Shown here piece by piece: positions 36,932-47,456 of a stretch of 64,000 nucleotides of DNA. A model generated the notes under the pieces. That model was not told the origin of the DNA. It worked only from the letters and a program-made list of their open reading frames with translations, and made no database searches. Location of the stretch: positions 16,694 to 80,693 of the forward strand of contig VERE01000009.1 of the NCBI GenBank assembly GCA_018882835.1. Reading direction: 5' to 3'. This DNA comes from Limnohabitans sp. Its GTDB lineage: Bacteria > Pseudomonadota > Gammaproteobacteria > Burkholderiales > Burkholderiaceae_C. The position numbers and the translations under genes are program-made. The first letter of the stretch is position 1. Every line of letters starts with the position of its first letter.

Positions 36932-37324
36932 ATGCAACACCTGCTTCCCCGCGAATCCTGGGCTTTGATGCAAGCCGACCCTGAGGTCTTGATGATCGAC
37001 ATCCGCATGGAAATTGAATCCATGTATGTCGGCCGCCCGCCTGGCGCGCACAATATTCCCTGGTACGAATACCCCGATTTCACACCCGATCCTGCCGGAT
37101 TTTGTAGCAGCGTAGAAGCCGAGGCCGGCAGCAAAGATCGCCCCATTTTGTTGCTGTGCCGAAGTGGCCAACGCTCCGTCGATGCTGGCAACGCCCTCGA
37201 GGCCGCTGGCTTTCGACGGGTGATCAACGTCCTGCACGGCTTTGAAGGCGACTTGAATGCCGCGTTTCATCGCTCGAGCGTGAACGGCTGGCGCTTTGAC
37301 AAGCTCCCTTGGGAGCAAATGTGA
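36932..37324 (+). CDS. Rhodanese-like sulfurtransferase
   Basis: A 130-residue single-domain rhodanese. The active-site loop CRSGQRS starts with Cys76, which would carry a persulfide; DIR near residue 23 and [14 protein letters not shown] are family features. Such proteins move sulfane sulfur for cofactor or tRNA thiolation, or detoxify cyanide or sulfide. It is divergent from metH and followed by recQ, with no clear functional link to either; mnmA, a tRNA thiolase, is encoded elsewhere in the window. Confidence 0.88.
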   Translation: MQHLLPRESWALMQADPEVLMIDIRMEIESMYVGRPPGAHNIPWYEYPDFTPDPAGFCSSVEAEAGSKDRPILLLCRSGQRSVDAGNALEAAGFRRVINVLHGFEGDLNAAFHRSSVNGWRFDKLPWEQM

Positions 37325-37379
37325 TTTCGGCGCCAGCCGCTGCGGTACTGGCGCACATTTGGAAACGCAGGATGGCCGT

Positions 37380-37385
37380 GACAAT
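37380..37385 (+). promoter_or_regulatory. -10 element six bases before recQ
   Basis: GACAAT, then CGGCGC, then the recQ ATG at 37392, placing the expected transcription start at the start codon. No ribosome binding site is present. Confidence 0.5.
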
Positions 37386-37391
37386 CGGCGC

Positions 37392-39299
37392 ATGACTTTG
37401 TCAGAAGCCCCCTCCCCCGCATTGCGCACGCTGAACGAGGTGTTCGGCTACCCCGCGTTTCGCGGTCCGCAGCAAGCCATCATTGAGCACGTCTGTGCGG
37501 GTGGTGATGCCCTGGTGCTGATGCCTACCGGCGGTGGCAAATCGCTTTGCTACCAAATTCCGGCCCTGGTTCGCCAACAGGCTGGGCTGGGCGTGACCGT
37601 GGTCATCTCTCCACTGATCGCCCTGATGCACGACCAGGTTGGCGCGCTGCATGAGCTCGGCGTCGAAGCAGCGTTCCTCAACTCCAGCTTAAGCGGCGAA
37701 GCAGCCTACGCCGTCGAGCAGCAACTGCGCCAGGGCAACATGACCTTGTTGTACGCCGCGCCCGAGCGTGTGACAACGCCGCGCTTTCAGGCCATTCTGG
37801 ACAGCCTGCTGGCGCGCGGCCAGTTGAGTTTGTTTGCCATTGACGAGGCCCACTGCGTCAGCCAATGGGGCCATGATTTCCGACCAGAATACCGCGTGCT
37901 GACCCTGTTGCATGAGCGCTACCCCAGTGTGCCGCGCATGGCGCTGACGGCCACGGCCGACACAGTGACGCGCGCCGACATCATCGAGCGCTTGGAATTG
38001 CGCTCGGCCGCACAGTTTGTCAGCAGCTTTGATCGGCCGAACATTCGGTACACCATCGTTGAGAAGCGCGAACCGTTTCAGCAGCTCTTGCGCTTCATTG
38101 CCTCTGAACACCAGGACCCTGCAGGCCACGACAGCGGCATTGTGTATTGCCAGTCACGCAGACGGGTCGAAGAAGTTGCAGCGCAGTTGCGCGAGGAGGG
38201 CATGCATGCCTTGGCTTACCACGCCGGCATGGATGCCAAACTTCGCCAACAGAACCAGGACCGCTTCTTGCGGGAAGAGGGCTGGATCATGGTCGCCACC
38301 ATTGCCTTTGGCATGGGCATCGACAAGCCCGATGTACGCTTCGTGGCGCATCTGGACATGCCCAAAAACATGGAAGGCTATTACCAAGAAACCGGTCGCG
38401 CAGGCCGTGACGGCCAAAGCGCCAATGCCTGGATGTGTTACGGCCTGCAAGACGTGGTTCAGCAAAGGCGCATGATCGACGAGGGCCCGGCGGACGAGGT
38501 TTTCAAACAAGGCCTTCGCGAAAAGCTCGACGCCTTGTTGGCCTTGGCTGAGGCCACCGACTGTCGCCGCGTGCGCTTGCTGCATTATTTTGGCGAAACC
38601 TATCACCCCAGCGAGGCACAGGGCTCACAGAGCGTGCAGAGGCTGCGTTGCATGAACTGCGATAACTGCTTGCAACCGCCAGCGGTATGGGACGGCACCG
38701 ACGCTGCGCTCAAGCTCTTGTCCACCATCTACCGCATCCATCGCATGCATGGCATGCAGTTTGGCGCCGCTCACTTGATGGACATCGTGCGCGGCAGGCG
38801 CTCCGACAAAGTGATGCAACACGGCCATGATGCCCTCAGCACGTTTGGGCTGGGGGCAGAGTACAGTGAAGTGCAGCTTAGGGGGGTGGTGCGACAGCTG
38901 TTGGCCATTGGCGCGCTGGGGCTGGACGCACAGGCCTTCAACACCCTGTACCTCACGGAAAAGTCAAAGGCTGTGCTCAAGGGAGAACTGAAAGTGTCTT
39001 TGCGCGAGGCGCTTCGCTTGCCTCGCATCGTCAAGCCCCGTGAAGCCGGCGCACGCCAGACGTTGCCGCTGGACCCGGGCGGCCAGCAACGCATGCTGGC
39101 CTTGAAGGCCTGGCGCAGCGAGGTCGCGCGGGCGCACAATTTGCCCGCTTATGTCATTTTTCACGATGCCACTCTGGAAGCCATTGCGCATCGCGCTCCT
39201 CAAAGCTTGGGTGATTTGCAGGACATCAGCGGCATCGGCGCCAAAAAACTGGCCGCTTATGGCGAAGAAGTCTTGCGGGTTGTAGCATTGGGCGCATGA
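37392..39299 (+). CDS. recQ: ATP-dependent DNA helicase RecQ
   Basis: A 635-residue superfamily 2 helicase (3'-5') for recombination and fork repair. It has motif 0/[21 protein letters not shown] box [18 protein letters not shown], motif [12 protein letters not shown], the RQC zinc-binding cysteines ([12 protein letters not shown] ... CMNCDNC), and a C-terminal HRDC domain ([16 protein letters not shown]). The frame opens at 37296 within the rhodanese gene, but ATG 37392 gives the normal N-terminus. Its stop overlaps the thioesterase start (ATGA). Confidence 0.95.
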   Translation: MTLSEAPSPALRTLNEVFGYPAFRGPQQAIIEHVCAGGDALVLMPTGGGKSLCYQIPALVRQQAGLGVTVVISPLIALMHDQVGALHELGVEAAFLNSSLSGEAAYAVEQQLRQGNMTLLYAAPERVTTPRFQAILDSLLARGQLSLFAIDEAHCVSQWGHDFRPEYRVLTLLHERYPSVPRMALTATADTVTRADIIERLELRSAAQFVSSFDRPNIRYTIVEKREPFQQLLRFIASEHQDPAGHDSGIVYCQSRRRVEEVAAQLREEGMHALAYHAGMDAKLRQQNQDRFLREEGWIMVATIAFGMGIDKPDVRFVAHLDMPKNMEGYYQETGRAGRDGQSANAWMCYGLQDVVQQRRMIDEGPADEVFKQGLREKLDALLALAEATDCRRVRLLHYFGETYHPSEAQGSQSVQRLRCMNCDNCLQPPAVWDGTDAALKLLSTIYRIHRMHGMQFGAAHLMDIVRGRRSDKVMQHGHDALSTFGLGAEYSEVQLRGVVRQLLAIGALGLDAQAFNTLYLTEKSKAVLKGELKVSLREALRLPRIVKPREAGARQTLPLDPGGQQRMLALKAWRSEVARAHNLPAYVIFHDATLEAIAHRAPQSLGDLQDISGIGAKKLAAYGEEVLRVVALGA

Positions 39300-39709
39300 G
39301 CACGCACGACCTGTCGACCCTGCAGCAAGCCCTGTCCGATTACTTTGCGCCGTGGGTGCAGGCCTTGAACCTGCAAGTGGTTTCTGCCAACACCAGCAGC
39401 GTGGTCGTGCGAATGCCCAGCAGCAAGCAGCTGTCCAGGGTGGGCGACATGTTGTGCGGGCAAGCCATGATGGCAGCCGCAGACACGGCGATGGTGTTGG
39501 CGCTGATTCAACATTTCGGCGGCTTTCGCCCCTGCACCACCGTTCAGCTCAGCAGCAGTTTTCTCAAGCCTTTGTCCCAACAGGACGCTTTGATCGAGGC
39601 CCGCGTCTTGCGGGCCGGCAAGTCCCTGGCCTTTGGCGAAATTGACCTGCGGGGCGCCGAGGATGGCAAAACAGCCAGCCGATTCACCACAACCTACGCG
39701 CTGCTCTGA
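39296..39709 (+). CDS. PaaI-family hotdog thioesterase
   Basis: A 137-residue single hotdog-fold protein, likely an acyl-CoA thioesterase. [21 protein letters not shown] holds the usual catalytic helix with an Asp, and [13 protein letters not shown] is the central strand. It overlaps recQ by four bases and is co-translated with it; the functional link is unclear. The substrate (aromatic or aliphatic CoA ester) is not predictable. Confidence 0.82.
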   Translation: MSTHDLSTLQQALSDYFAPWVQALNLQVVSANTSSVVVRMPSSKQLSRVGDMLCGQAMMAAADTAMVLALIQHFGGFRPCTTVQLSSSFLKPLSQQDALIEARVLRAGKSLAFGEIDLRGAEDGKTASRFTTTYALL

Positions 39710-39979
39710 GCCTGTCGGCGAAACCGCCACCCAGGCGCCAAACCACGTCCGGCAACCGACCCCTTTGGGGAACCAAAACTTGATATCGTATAAAACTATG
39801 CAAGTTTTGCATGGAATCGTCAGGTAACTTTGTGGGCTGATTCATAAAATTGTCATCCCGCGCCTTCCGCCATCCTTCAAAGCTTGGAATGGGGTGCGGC
39901 AAAAGTGAGTTGAGGTCAGGCGTCTGCCACAGCGTCTGCGGGGCCTGACCTCAACCAATTTTTGACTTAGGAGCTCCCG
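39710..39979 (+). promoter_or_regulatory. pckG upstream region: promoter candidates and overlapping dyads
   Basis: This 270-base non-coding stretch is the longest in the window. CAAAACTTG (39774-39782) and CAAGTTTTG (39801-39809) form a dyad around TATAAA (39789-39794); ATGCAA/TTGCAT (39798-39812) overlaps it. A second possible -10, TAAAAT, is at 39845-39850. These look like a promoter with an operator. A terminator-like hairpin follows and is listed separately. No -35 is convincing. Confidence 0.45.
39909..39963 (+). terminator. Terminator-like stem-loop in the pckG leader (candidate attenuator)
   Basis: GTTGAGGTCAGGC (39909-39921) pairs perfectly with GCCTGACCTCAAC (39943-39955), 13 bp around a 21-base loop, then CAA and TTTTT (39959-39963). 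The loop region repeats GCGTCTGC (39920-39927 and 39932-39939). It ends a few bases before the pckG ribosome binding site (TTAGGAG), so read-through here would be needed for pckG expression. Confidence 0.65.
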
Positions 39980-41830
39980 ATGAACGCACCCGCCATGCAA
40001 GGCCTTGCCTTGAATACGCCTGCTTATGTGAAAAATGCCAAGCTGATTGCCTGGGTTGCCGACATGGTGGCCTTGTGCAAGCCAGAAGCTGTTTACTGGT
40101 GTGACGGCAGCGAAGAAGAATACGCCCGCCTGTGCCAGCAATTGGTCGACGCAGGCACCTTCAAAAAGCTGAACCCCACCAAGCGCCCGAACTCCTTTTT
40201 GGCCTGCTCGGATCCCAGCGATGTGGCCCGCGTGGAAGACCGCACTTACATCTGCTCGGCGAAAAAAGAAGACGCCGGCCCCACCAACAACTGGATGGCA
40301 CCCGCTGAAATGCGCGCCACGCTGCACCCCCTGTTTGATGGCTGCATGAAGGGCCGCACGCTGTATGTGGTGCCGTTTTCCATGGGCCCGCTGGGCAGCC
40401 CGATTGCCCACATCGGCATCGAGTTGTCGGACAGCCCCTATGTGGCCGTCAACATGAAAATCATGACCCGCATGGGCAAAGCCGTGTTTGACGTGATGGG
40501 CACGGACGGGGAGTTCGTGCCTTGCGTGCACACCGTGGGCGCGCCTCTGCAGGCTGGCCAAAAAGACAGCGCCTGGCCCTGCAACAAAACCAAATACATC
40601 GTGCACTACCCGGAAACCCGTGAAATTTGGTCTTATGGCTCGGGCTATGGCGGCAATGCCTTGCTGGGCAAGAAATGTTTTGCGTTGCGCATCGCTTCCA
40701 ACATGGGCCGCGACCAAGGCTGGCTGGCCGAACACATGCTGATCCTGGGCGTCACCAACCCCCAGGGCAAGAAATACCATGTGGCCGCGGCTTTCCCCAG
40801 CGCCTGTGGCAAAACCAATTTCGCCATGCTGATTCCACCCGCAGGCTTTGAGGGCTGGAAAGTCACCACCATTGGCGACGACATCGCCTGGATCAAGCCT
40901 GCCGCCGATGGCCGTCTGTATGCCATCAACCCGGAAGCCGGCTACTTTGGCGTGGCTCCTGGCACCAACACGCTGACCAACCCCAATTGCATGGCCAGCC
41001 TGGACAAGAACGTGATCTTCACCAACGTGGCCCTGACCGACGATGGTGATGTGTGGTGGGAAGGCATGGGCGATGCCCCGGCCCATTGCATCGATTGGCA
41101 AGGCAAAGACTGGACCCCCGCCATTGCCAAGGAAACGGGCGCCAAGGCGGCCCATCCGAACGCCCGCTTCACCGTCGCCGCCGTGAACAACCCGGCGCTG
41201 GACAACGCCTGGGATGACCCCAAAGGGGTGGCCATCGACGCCTTCATTTTCGGCGGCCGCCGCTCCACCACCGTGCCCCTGGTCACCGAAGCCCGCAACT
41301 GGGTGGAAGGTGTCTACATGGCGGCCACCATGGGTTCGGAAACCACCGCTGCCGCCACGGGCGCCCAGGGCGTGGTGCGGCGTGACCCGTTTGCGATGTT
41401 GCCTTTTGCGGGCTACAACATGAGCGATTACTTCCAGCATTGGCTGAACCTGGGCCAGCAACTGACCCAGTCGGGCGCTGCACTGCCGCGCATTTACACC
41501 ACCAACTGGTTCCGCAAAGGCGAAGATGGCAAGTTTGTGTGGCCCGGCTACGGCGAGAACATGCGCGTACTGAAGTGGATGATCGACCGCATCGAAGGCT
41601 CGGCCCAGGGCCAGGAACACATTTTTGGCATCAGCCCTTCCTACGAGGAGCTCAACTGGACCGGCCTGAATTTCACGGCGGATCAGTTCAAAACGGTGAC
41701 CAGCATCGACAAAGCGGCTTGGCAAGCCGAATTGAAGCTGCACAGCGAGCTCTTCGAGCAATTGGCCTACCACTTGCCCAGCGCCTTGACGGCGACCAAA
41801 GCCGAGTTGGAAAAACGTCTCGCGGCTTAA
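39980..41830 (+). CDS. pckG: Phosphoenolpyruvate carboxykinase (GTP)
   Basis: A 616-residue GTP-dependent PEPCK that makes phosphoenolpyruvate from oxaloacetate for gluconeogenesis. The P-loop with the reactive cysteine reads [24 protein letters not shown] is the metal-binding kinase-2 motif, and [13 protein letters not shown] is the family signature. TTAGGAG lies upstream of the ATG. The gene follows a long leader with an apparent attenuator, which would suit carbon-source control. Confidence 0.95.
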   Translation: MNAPAMQGLALNTPAYVKNAKLIAWVADMVALCKPEAVYWCDGSEEEYARLCQQLVDAGTFKKLNPTKRPNSFLACSDPSDVARVEDRTYICSAKKEDAGPTNNWMAPAEMRATLHPLFDGCMKGRTLYVVPFSMGPLGSPIAHIGIELSDSPYVAVNMKIMTRMGKAVFDVMGTDGEFVPCVHTVGAPLQAGQKDSAWPCNKTKYIVHYPETREIWSYGSGYGGNALLGKKCFALRIASNMGRDQGWLAEHMLILGVTNPQGKKYHVAAAFPSACGKTNFAMLIPPAGFEGWKVTTIGDDIAWIKPAADGRLYAINPEAGYFGVAPGTNTLTNPNCMASLDKNVIFTNVALTDDGDVWWEGMGDAPAHCIDWQGKDWTPAIAKETGAKAAHPNARFTVAAVNNPALDNAWDDPKGVAIDAFIFGGRRSTTVPLVTEARNWVEGVYMAATMGSETTAAATGAQGVVRRDPFAMLPFAGYNMSDYFQHWLNLGQQLTQSGAALPRIYTTNWFRKGEDGKFVWPGYGENMRVLKWMIDRIEGSAQGQEHIFGISPSYEELNWTGLNFTADQFKTVTSIDKAAWQAELKLHSELFEQLAYHLPSALTATKAELEKRLAA

Positions 41831-41859
41831 GCCTCACACATCCCGCTAGAAACGGCATG

Positions 41860-41878
41860 GAGGCCTTGTTCAGGCCTC
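41860..41878. terminator. Short stem-loop between pckG and the small membrane protein gene
   Basis: GAGGCCT (41860-41866) pairs with AGGCCTC (41872-41878) around five bases, at the convergent 3' ends and overlapping the stop of the minus-strand gene. It lacks a T-tract on either strand, so termination is uncertain. Confidence 0.35.
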
Positions 41879-42289
41879 GCTGGCGGCCTGCGCGCGCTGG
41901 ATGTCGGCCATCACGCGCGGATCGATCTGGGCGTATTGCCACATCAATGCCGTCTGGCGGGCTTCATGGCGGGCTTGGTTCCAGCGCAGCAGGGCTGGGC
42001 GCAAGCCATGCGAGAAACGGCGCACGGGCTGGGCCAGCAATGCGAGACCCGCAAAGGCCACCAGCCACAAGGCAATCCAAGCTGCCAGCAAATGGCCATC
42101 GGTCCATGTTTCAATGACCTGGTTGGCCACCACAACCAAGGTCGAGACCCAGGCCGCCAGCAGCAATGAGGCCAAGCCGCGGGCGCCCTCAAACGACTGC
42201 GTGGCTTGCTTGAAGCTCTCCACAGCGTGTTCTGCGCGCACCACACCGGGGTGCTGGACGGGGTAATCGGTGTGAACAAAAGCGGTCAT
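41870..42289 (-). CDS. Small two-helix membrane protein of unknown function
   Basis: A 139-residue protein I do not recognise. It has two hydrophobic segments (about residues 38-58, ASLLLAAWVSTLVVVANQV, and 67-85, AAWIALWLVAFAGLALLA), an N-terminal cytoplasmic-like stretch and a charged, Arg-rich C-terminal tail. AAAGGA lies upstream of ATG 42289; the longer frame to 42349 reaches into the AT-rich LysR promoter. It is divergent from a LysR-type gene, which could regulate it. Confidence 0.7.
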   Translation of the reverse strand: MTAFVHTDYPVQHPGVVRAEHAVESFKQATQSFEGARGLASLLLAAWVSTLVVVANQVIETWTDGHLLAAWIALWLVAFAGLALLAQPVRRFSHGLRPALLRWNQARHEARQTALMWQYAQIDPRVMADIQRAQAASEA

Positions 42290-42397
42290 TTGAAGTCCTT
42301 TCAGTGTCAGCGCAGACAAACTGCATGCCTTCAAATATAGGGTTATCACTAATATTCTTCAAATTATGTTTAATGATGTGTATCATTCATAAAATCA

Positions 42398-43381
42398 ATG
42401 AATAGCCCTCGCCCCATCAACTTCCGTACCCTGGATCTGAATTTGCTCCGGGTGTTTGATGTGGTGATGTCGGAGCGCAGCCTGACCCGCGCTGCCATGC
42501 TGTTGGCCCTGACCCAACCCGCCGTCAGCAATGCCTTGCGGCGTTTGCGGGACACTTTGGGAGACCCTTTGTTGCAACGCCAGGGGCAGGGCCTGGCACC
42601 CACGCCACGGGCCTTGGCTTTGTGGCCTGTGGTTCGCGAGGCCTTGCAGCAGCTGGAGCGCACACTGACGCCCGGCGAGTTCGACGCAGCCCATGCCCAC
42701 TCAACCTTTGTGATCGCCATGGCCGATGCCACGGCCGCCGAATTGATCCCGGGTTTGTCCGATATTCTTGAAAAAGAGGCCCCAGCCGTGGCTTTGCGCG
42801 TCTTGCCCTTGACCACGCGCGATCCACGCAACCTGCTGGCGCAAGAAAGTGTGGATTTGGCCGTTGGTTATTTTCCTGCTGTACTGGCCGACTTGACCGC
42901 CAAAGCCCAAGCGGGAGAACCGATCGGGGTAGACCATCACCGGTTGTTCCAGGGAGAATACGTTTGTGTCATGCGACGCAACCACCCGCTGGCCCAAAGG
43001 CCTTTGACGCTGGATGCTTACTGCGCTGCGCGCCATCTGCTGGTGAGCTTTTCAGGTCGGCCATTTGGTTTCGTAGACGAAGCGCTGGCTGCTATGGGGC
43101 GGCAACGCCACATCGTGCTCACCGTCAATCAATTTGCCACCGCAGGCCGGGTGGTGGCGCAATCCAATCTATTGACGGTGTTGCCCAGGCATTTCTTGCG
43201 CGTGACGGGCATGTTGGCGTCCTTGCACGTGCAAGAGCTGCCGTTTGATGTGCCGAAAATTCACATCGACATGCTGTGGCGCCGACACACACGGGATGCC
43301 AGCGCCCATCACTGGTTGCGCGATGCCGTGCTGCGCGCCTCGCGGGGCGCCTGGGCTCAAACCTTGACCGGGCCGGCCTGA
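42398..43381 (+). CDS. LysR-family transcriptional regulator
   Basis: A 327-residue LysR protein: N-terminal winged helix (LNLLRVFDVVMSERSLTRAAMLLALTQPAVSNALRRLRD) and a periplasmic-binding-type effector domain. The NodD/PcpR-like N-terminus (RTLDLNLLRVFD) is typical of regulators of aromatic catabolism, but the target is not evident. The upstream gap (42290-42397) is notably AT-rich compared with its neighbours. Its 3' end overlaps phoD on the other strand by 25 bases. Confidence 0.88.
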   Translation: MNSPRPINFRTLDLNLLRVFDVVMSERSLTRAAMLLALTQPAVSNALRRLRDTLGDPLLQRQGQGLAPTPRALALWPVVREALQQLERTLTPGEFDAAHAHSTFVIAMADATAAELIPGLSDILEKEAPAVALRVLPLTTRDPRNLLAQESVDLAVGYFPAVLADLTAKAQAGEPIGVDHHRLFQGEYVCVMRRNHPLAQRPLTLDAYCAARHLLVSFSGRPFGFVDEALAAMGRQRHIVLTVNQFATAGRVVAQSNLLTVLPRHFLRVTGMLASLHVQELPFDVPKIHIDMLWRRHTRDASAHHWLRDAVLRASRGAWAQTLTGPA

Positions 43382-44934
43382 CCCCGCTGCACTTGAAACA
43401 CTGCCTGGGTCGTCAAACTGTCCCGCGTGCCTGCAGGAAAGGGCGTGGTTCTGAATTCGGCGCGCATGGCCTCCGGGCTGACATCGAGCAAGGTGTAGCC
43501 GCGCTCGTCGGCACGCGCGTGCAGCAAATCCGGGTTGCTGCTGCGGATCAACGACAGTGGGCCTTCGGACAAGCCTCGCGAGGTAATGGAGGTCGTGACA
43601 AACTCAGTGGCCAAAGGCGGTGATTGGCTGTCGTTGGCCTGCATTCGCAGCGGTGCGGCCACATTCATGTGCACATCGCCGCCCAAAGTCACCACGTCTT
43701 GCAAGCGCGCATCGGCAATGGTTTGCAACAGACGTTGCCGCGCCAGCGGGTAGCCATCCCAGGCGTCTGTGTAGGTGGTGCGCCCCATTGGCGTGTCCAC
43801 ACGGGTCGAGCTGATCTGGGTGGCTTGCGCCAGTATTTTCCAGCGCCGGGTGGAGGCACTCAAGCCTTCGGCAAGCCACCGCTCCTGGGCCTGGCCTAAC
43901 ATGCTGCGTGCAGGGTTGTCCAGTTCGGCGCAAGTGGTCACCACCCGACCCCCACCTTTCAGCGGGTCGGGGCACGCCTGCGGGTCGCGGTATTGACGGC
44001 AGTCCAGGGTCCACAAATCGGCCAGCTGGCCCCAGGCCCAGCGATCATGCAAACGCATGGAAGCCTTGTACGGGCTGGTGGGATCCGGCCCCAGCAACAA
44101 GGGTTGGTGCTCGAAATAGGCCTGGTAAGCCGCCGCACGGCGGGCCAGGAAAACGACCGGGTCGGTGTAACGCGCATCTTGGTTGTTGGCGTAATCGTTG
44201 ACAACCTCATGGTCATCCCACATCAACACCCAGGGATGGGCCGCATGGGATGCCTGCAGCAAGGGGTCGCTTTTGTACTGGGCGTAACGCTCGCGGTAGG
44301 CTGGCAAGGTCATGGGCTCGCCCCCCGTGTGCTGCCGTACCGCATACCGTGGGTTGGAGCTTTCGTAAATGTAGTCGCCGACAAACAACACGAAGTCCAG
44401 CGACTGCGCCGCAATGTCGCGGTGGGCAATGTATTGCCCCTGCTCGAAATGCTGGCAGGATGCCAGCGCAATGCGCAACTGTTTGACGGCGGCGTCTGGC
44501 AAAGGCGCGGTGCGGGTGTGGCCCACCCGGCTCAGGGCATCGCCACAGCGAAAGCGGTACCAATAATCGCGGCCGGGTGCCAGCCCCTGCAAATGCACAT
44601 GCACGCTGTGGCCCCGGGTGCCATCGGTGACTTGTTGTCCCTTGAACAACGGTCGCCGCAAGGCTTCGTCGGCAAACACTTCCCATTCGACCTTGAGGCT
44701 TTCTTCGGTTTGCGCGCTCAGGCGACGGTCTTCATCGCTGACCAGCAAGCGCGTCCATAACAGGACGGCATCGGGCCGCGGCCGGCCACTGGCAACGCCC
44801 AAACTGAAGGGGTTGTTTTTCCAGGGTCGGGCTTGGTCTGCAGGCTGGGTCAACGCCCGCTGCCAGGGCGCCAGGGCCAGGGCCAGGGCTCCCGCTTGAA
44901 GTTGTCGCTGAAACGCGCGGCGGGACAGAGTCAT
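43357..44934 (-). CDS. phoD: PhoD-type alkaline phosphatase/phosphodiesterase
   Basis: A 525-residue exported enzyme. The N-terminus has a twin-arginine motif (SRRAFQ), so export is probably by Tat in folded form. The PhoD core has the N-terminal Ig-like domain, then the metallophosphatase stretches VGDYIYES and [14 protein letters not shown] and the late TLGGDVHMN. These enzymes use Fe/Ca to release phosphate from phosphomono- or diesters outside the cytoplasm. Its start overlaps the mnmA stop (ATGA), an unexpected coupling of phosphate scavenging with a tRNA thiolase. No Pho box was found. Confidence 0.88.
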   Translation of the reverse strand: MTLSRRAFQRQLQAGALALALAPWQRALTQPADQARPWKNNPFSLGVASGRPRPDAVLLWTRLLVSDEDRRLSAQTEESLKVEWEVFADEALRRPLFKGQQVTDGTRGHSVHVHLQGLAPGRDYWYRFRCGDALSRVGHTRTAPLPDAAVKQLRIALASCQHFEQGQYIAHRDIAAQSLDFVLFVGDYIYESSNPRYAVRQHTGGEPMTLPAYRERYAQYKSDPLLQASHAAHPWVLMWDDHEVVNDYANNQDARYTDPVVFLARRAAAYQAYFEHQPLLLGPDPTSPYKASMRLHDRWAWGQLADLWTLDCRQYRDPQACPDPLKGGGRVVTTCAELDNPARSMLGQAQERWLAEGLSASTRRWKILAQATQISSTRVDTPMGRTTYTDAWDGYPLARQRLLQTIADARLQDVVTLGGDVHMNVAAPLRMQANDSQSPPLATEFVTTSITSRGLSEGPLSLIRSSNPDLLHARADERGYTLLDVSPEAMRAEFRTTPFPAGTRDSLTTQAVFQVQRGQAGPVKV

Positions 44935-46064
44935 GCTGTGGCTTTCTCAAGGTCAAGGGTTTGCGCTGCAGCAATCACGCCCCCGCCCAGGCAGACGTCG
45001 CCCTGGTAGAGCACCGCGGACTGGCCCGGGGTGACGGCCCACTGGGCATCGGGAAAATGCAAGGCCATCGTCTGCGGGGCGGGAAATTGCAGATCGCAAG
45101 GCGCATCGGTTTGCCGGTAACGTGTCTTCGCGGCCAGGGTTCCGGGTGAGGGCGGCTGGCCAGCAACCCAGCTCAGGTCGTCCACGCTCACCTGGTGTGA
45201 CAGCAACCAAGGGTGATCGTGCCCTTGCACCACATACAAAGTGTTGTTCTTCACGTCTTTGCGCGCGACAAACCAGGGAGCGTGTTCACCACCCCCGCGC
45301 TGTGCGCCCTTTTCCTTGACACCGCCAATGCCCAAGCCTTGTCGTTGGCCCAGCGTGTAAAAGCTGAGACCCACATGGCGCCCCAGCACACGGCCGCGCT
45401 CGTCTTTGACAGGGCCGGGTGCCTGGGCAATGTAACGGTTCAAAAACTCGCGAAACGGGCGCTCGCCAATGAAACAAATGCCGGTTGAGTCTTTCTTGCG
45501 CGCATTGGGCAAGCCGATGTCGGCGGCGATGCGCCGCACTTCGCTTTTGTGCAACTCGCCCACCGGGAACAGGGTTTTGCCAAGTTGCGCCTGGTTCAGT
45601 CGGTGCAGGAAATAACTTTGGTCCTTGCCCGGGTCCAGCCCCTTGAGCAACTCAAAGGCTCCTTCTTTTTCACGCACGCGCGCGTAATGGCCGGTGGCAA
45701 TTTTTTCGGCACCCAGCCGCATGGCATGGTCTAGAAAAGCTTTGAATTTGATTTCGGCGTTGCACAAAATGTCCGGATTGGGGGTGCGGCCGCCCTGGTA
45801 TTCACGCAAGAACTCGGCAAACACGCGGTCTTTGTAGTCCGCCGCAAAGTTGACGTGCTCGATCTCGATGCCGATGACGTCGGCCACCGCCGCAGCGTCG
45901 ACGAAGTCAATGTTGGAAGAGCAATATTCGCTGTCATCGTCATCTTCCCAGTTCTTCATGAAGATACCGATGACCTCATGGCCTTGCTGCTTGAGCAGCC
46001 AAGCGCTGACCGCGGAATCCACCCCGCCACTGAGTCCGACGACGACACGTTGTTTGCTTGCCAT
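44931..46064 (-). CDS. mnmA: tRNA-specific 2-thiouridylase
   Basis: A 377-residue enzyme that forms 2-thiouridine at U34 of Lys, Glu and Gln tRNAs. The PP-loop [17 protein letters not shown] binds ATP; the catalytic cysteines lie in [10 protein letters not shown] and [15 protein letters not shown] 46064 (MASKQRVVV) is preceded at six bases by GATAAT, so the transcript is likely leaderless and the longer upstream frame is not translated. It is followed by phoD in an ATGA overlap. Confidence 0.95.
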   Translation of the reverse strand: MASKQRVVVGLSGGVDSAVSAWLLKQQGHEVIGIFMKNWEDDDDSEYCSSNIDFVDAAAVADVIGIEIEHVNFAADYKDRVFAEFLREYQGGRTPNPDILCNAEIKFKAFLDHAMRLGAEKIATGHYARVREKEGAFELLKGLDPGKDQSYFLHRLNQAQLGKTLFPVGELHKSEVRRIAADIGLPNARKKDSTGICFIGERPFREFLNRYIAQAPGPVKDERGRVLGRHVGLSFYTLGQRQGLGIGGVKEKGAQRGGGEHAPWFVARKDVKNNTLYVVQGHDHPWLLSHQVSVDDLSWVAGQPPSPGTLAAKTRYRQTDAPCDLQFPAPQTMALHFPDAQWAVTPGQSAVLYQGDVCLGGGVIAAAQTLDLEKATA

Positions 46065-46070
46065 GGCTGG

Positions 46071-46076
46071 ATTATC
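46071..46076 (-). promoter_or_regulatory. -10 element six bases before mnmA
   Basis: On the minus strand GATAAT, then CCAGCC, then the ATG at 46064. The expected transcription start is the A of the start codon. Confidence 0.55.
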
Positions 46077-46135
46077 CCGCGCGCGCAAGCTGGCCGCCTG
46101 TGAGGTGTGCACAGGCAGCGGATCGCATCAAACGA

Positions 46136-47332
46136 TCAGTTGGCGAATGCGGCAATGCCGGTTTGTGCGCGCCCCAAAATCAGGGCGTGGATGTCGTGCG
46201 TGCCCTCGTAGGTATTGACCACCTCCAGGTTCACCAAATGGCGAGCGACGCCAAACTCGTCGCTGATGCCGTTGCCACCCATCATGTCGCGCGCCAAGCG
46301 CGCGATGTCCAGCGCTTTGCCACAAGAGTTGCGCTTGAGAATGGAGGTCACTTCCACCGAGGCCGAACCATCGTCTTTCATGCGGCCCAGGCGCAGGCAG
46401 CCTTGCAGGCCCAGAGCGATGTCGGTTTGCATGTCGGCCAGCTTCTTCTGGATCAGCTGGTTGGCCGCCAGGGGGCGACCAAATTGCTTGCGGTCCAGGG
46501 TGTACTGGCGGGCGGTGTGCCAGCAGTACTCGGCAGCCCCCAGGGCACCCCAGGCAATGCCATAGCGCGCGCTGTTCAGGCAGGTGAAGGGGCCCTTGAG
46601 TCCCTGCACTTCGGGGAAGGCGTTTTCTTCGGGCACGAAGACGCCGTCCATCACGATCTCACCGGTGATGGAGGCGCGCAAGCCCACCTTGCCATGAATC
46701 GCCGGGGCGCTCAACCCCTTCATGCCCTTTTCCAGCACAAAGCCGCGGATCGGACCGACCTGGCCGCTTTCGCTGACTTCCTTGGCCCAGACCACAAACA
46801 CGTCGGCGATCGGGCTGTTGGAAATCCACATCTTGTTGCCCTTGAGGCTGTAGCCGCCCGGCACTTTCTGAGCGCGGCTGGCCATGCTGGCCGGGTCCGA
46901 ACCGTGATCGGGTTCGGTCAAGCCAAAACAACCAATCCATTCACCGGTGGCCAACTTGGGCAAGTATTTCTGCTTTTGGGCCTCGGTGCCGAATTCGTTG
47001 ATCGGCACCATCACCAGTGAAGACTGAACGCTCATCATGGAGCGGTAGCCAGAGTCCACGCGCTCCACTTCCCGCGCAATCAAGCCATAAGCGACATAGT
47101 TCAGGCCGGGTCCGCCGTACTGGGCAGGGATGGTGGGACCGAGCAAGCCCAACTCCCCCATTTCACGGAAGATGGTCGGGTCGGTGGACTCGTGACGAAA
47201 GGCATCGCGCACGCGCGGCATGAGTCGGTCGGAGCAATAGGCCTGGGCCGCATCGCGAATCATGCGCTCTTCTTCGGTCAATTGCTGGTCCAGCAGAAAA
47301 GGGTCTTGCCATTGAAATGCGGCGTGGGCCAT
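46136..47332 (-). CDS. gcdH: Glutaryl-CoA dehydrogenase
   Basis: A 398-residue acyl-CoA dehydrogenase-fold flavoprotein which oxidises and decarboxylates glutaryl-CoA to crotonyl-CoA in lysine, tryptophan and aromatic breakdown. [15 protein letters not shown] is the substrate/FAD segment, and the C-terminal catalytic Glu lies in [20 protein letters not shown]. The GcdH-like N-terminus ([24 protein letters not shown]) supports the assignment. AGGAG precedes ATG 47332. It is divergent from a LysR gene that probably regulates it. Confidence 0.9.
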   Translation of the reverse strand: MAHAAFQWQDPFLLDQQLTEEERMIRDAAQAYCSDRLMPRVRDAFRHESTDPTIFREMGELGLLGPTIPAQYGGPGLNYVAYGLIAREVERVDSGYRSMMSVQSSLVMVPINEFGTEAQKQKYLPKLATGEWIGCFGLTEPDHGSDPASMASRAQKVPGGYSLKGNKMWISNSPIADVFVVWAKEVSESGQVGPIRGFVLEKGMKGLSAPAIHGKVGLRASITGEIVMDGVFVPEENAFPEVQGLKGPFTCLNSARYGIAWGALGAAEYCWHTARQYTLDRKQFGRPLAANQLIQKKLADMQTDIALGLQGCLRLGRMKDDGSASVEVTSILKRNSCGKALDIARLARDMMGGNGISDEFGVARHLVNLEVVNTYEGTHDIHALILGRAQTGIAAFAN

Positions 47333-47456
47333 TGCAGCGTCTCCTGAAATTCGAAACAAAGAAGGCATGTTACAGAGGTTTTTGTGACTGCGGCAAACGG
47401 TGATTTCACACTCAGATATGAGAAAATTCGATAAATAAGCTTCTGTCATTTCCTTC

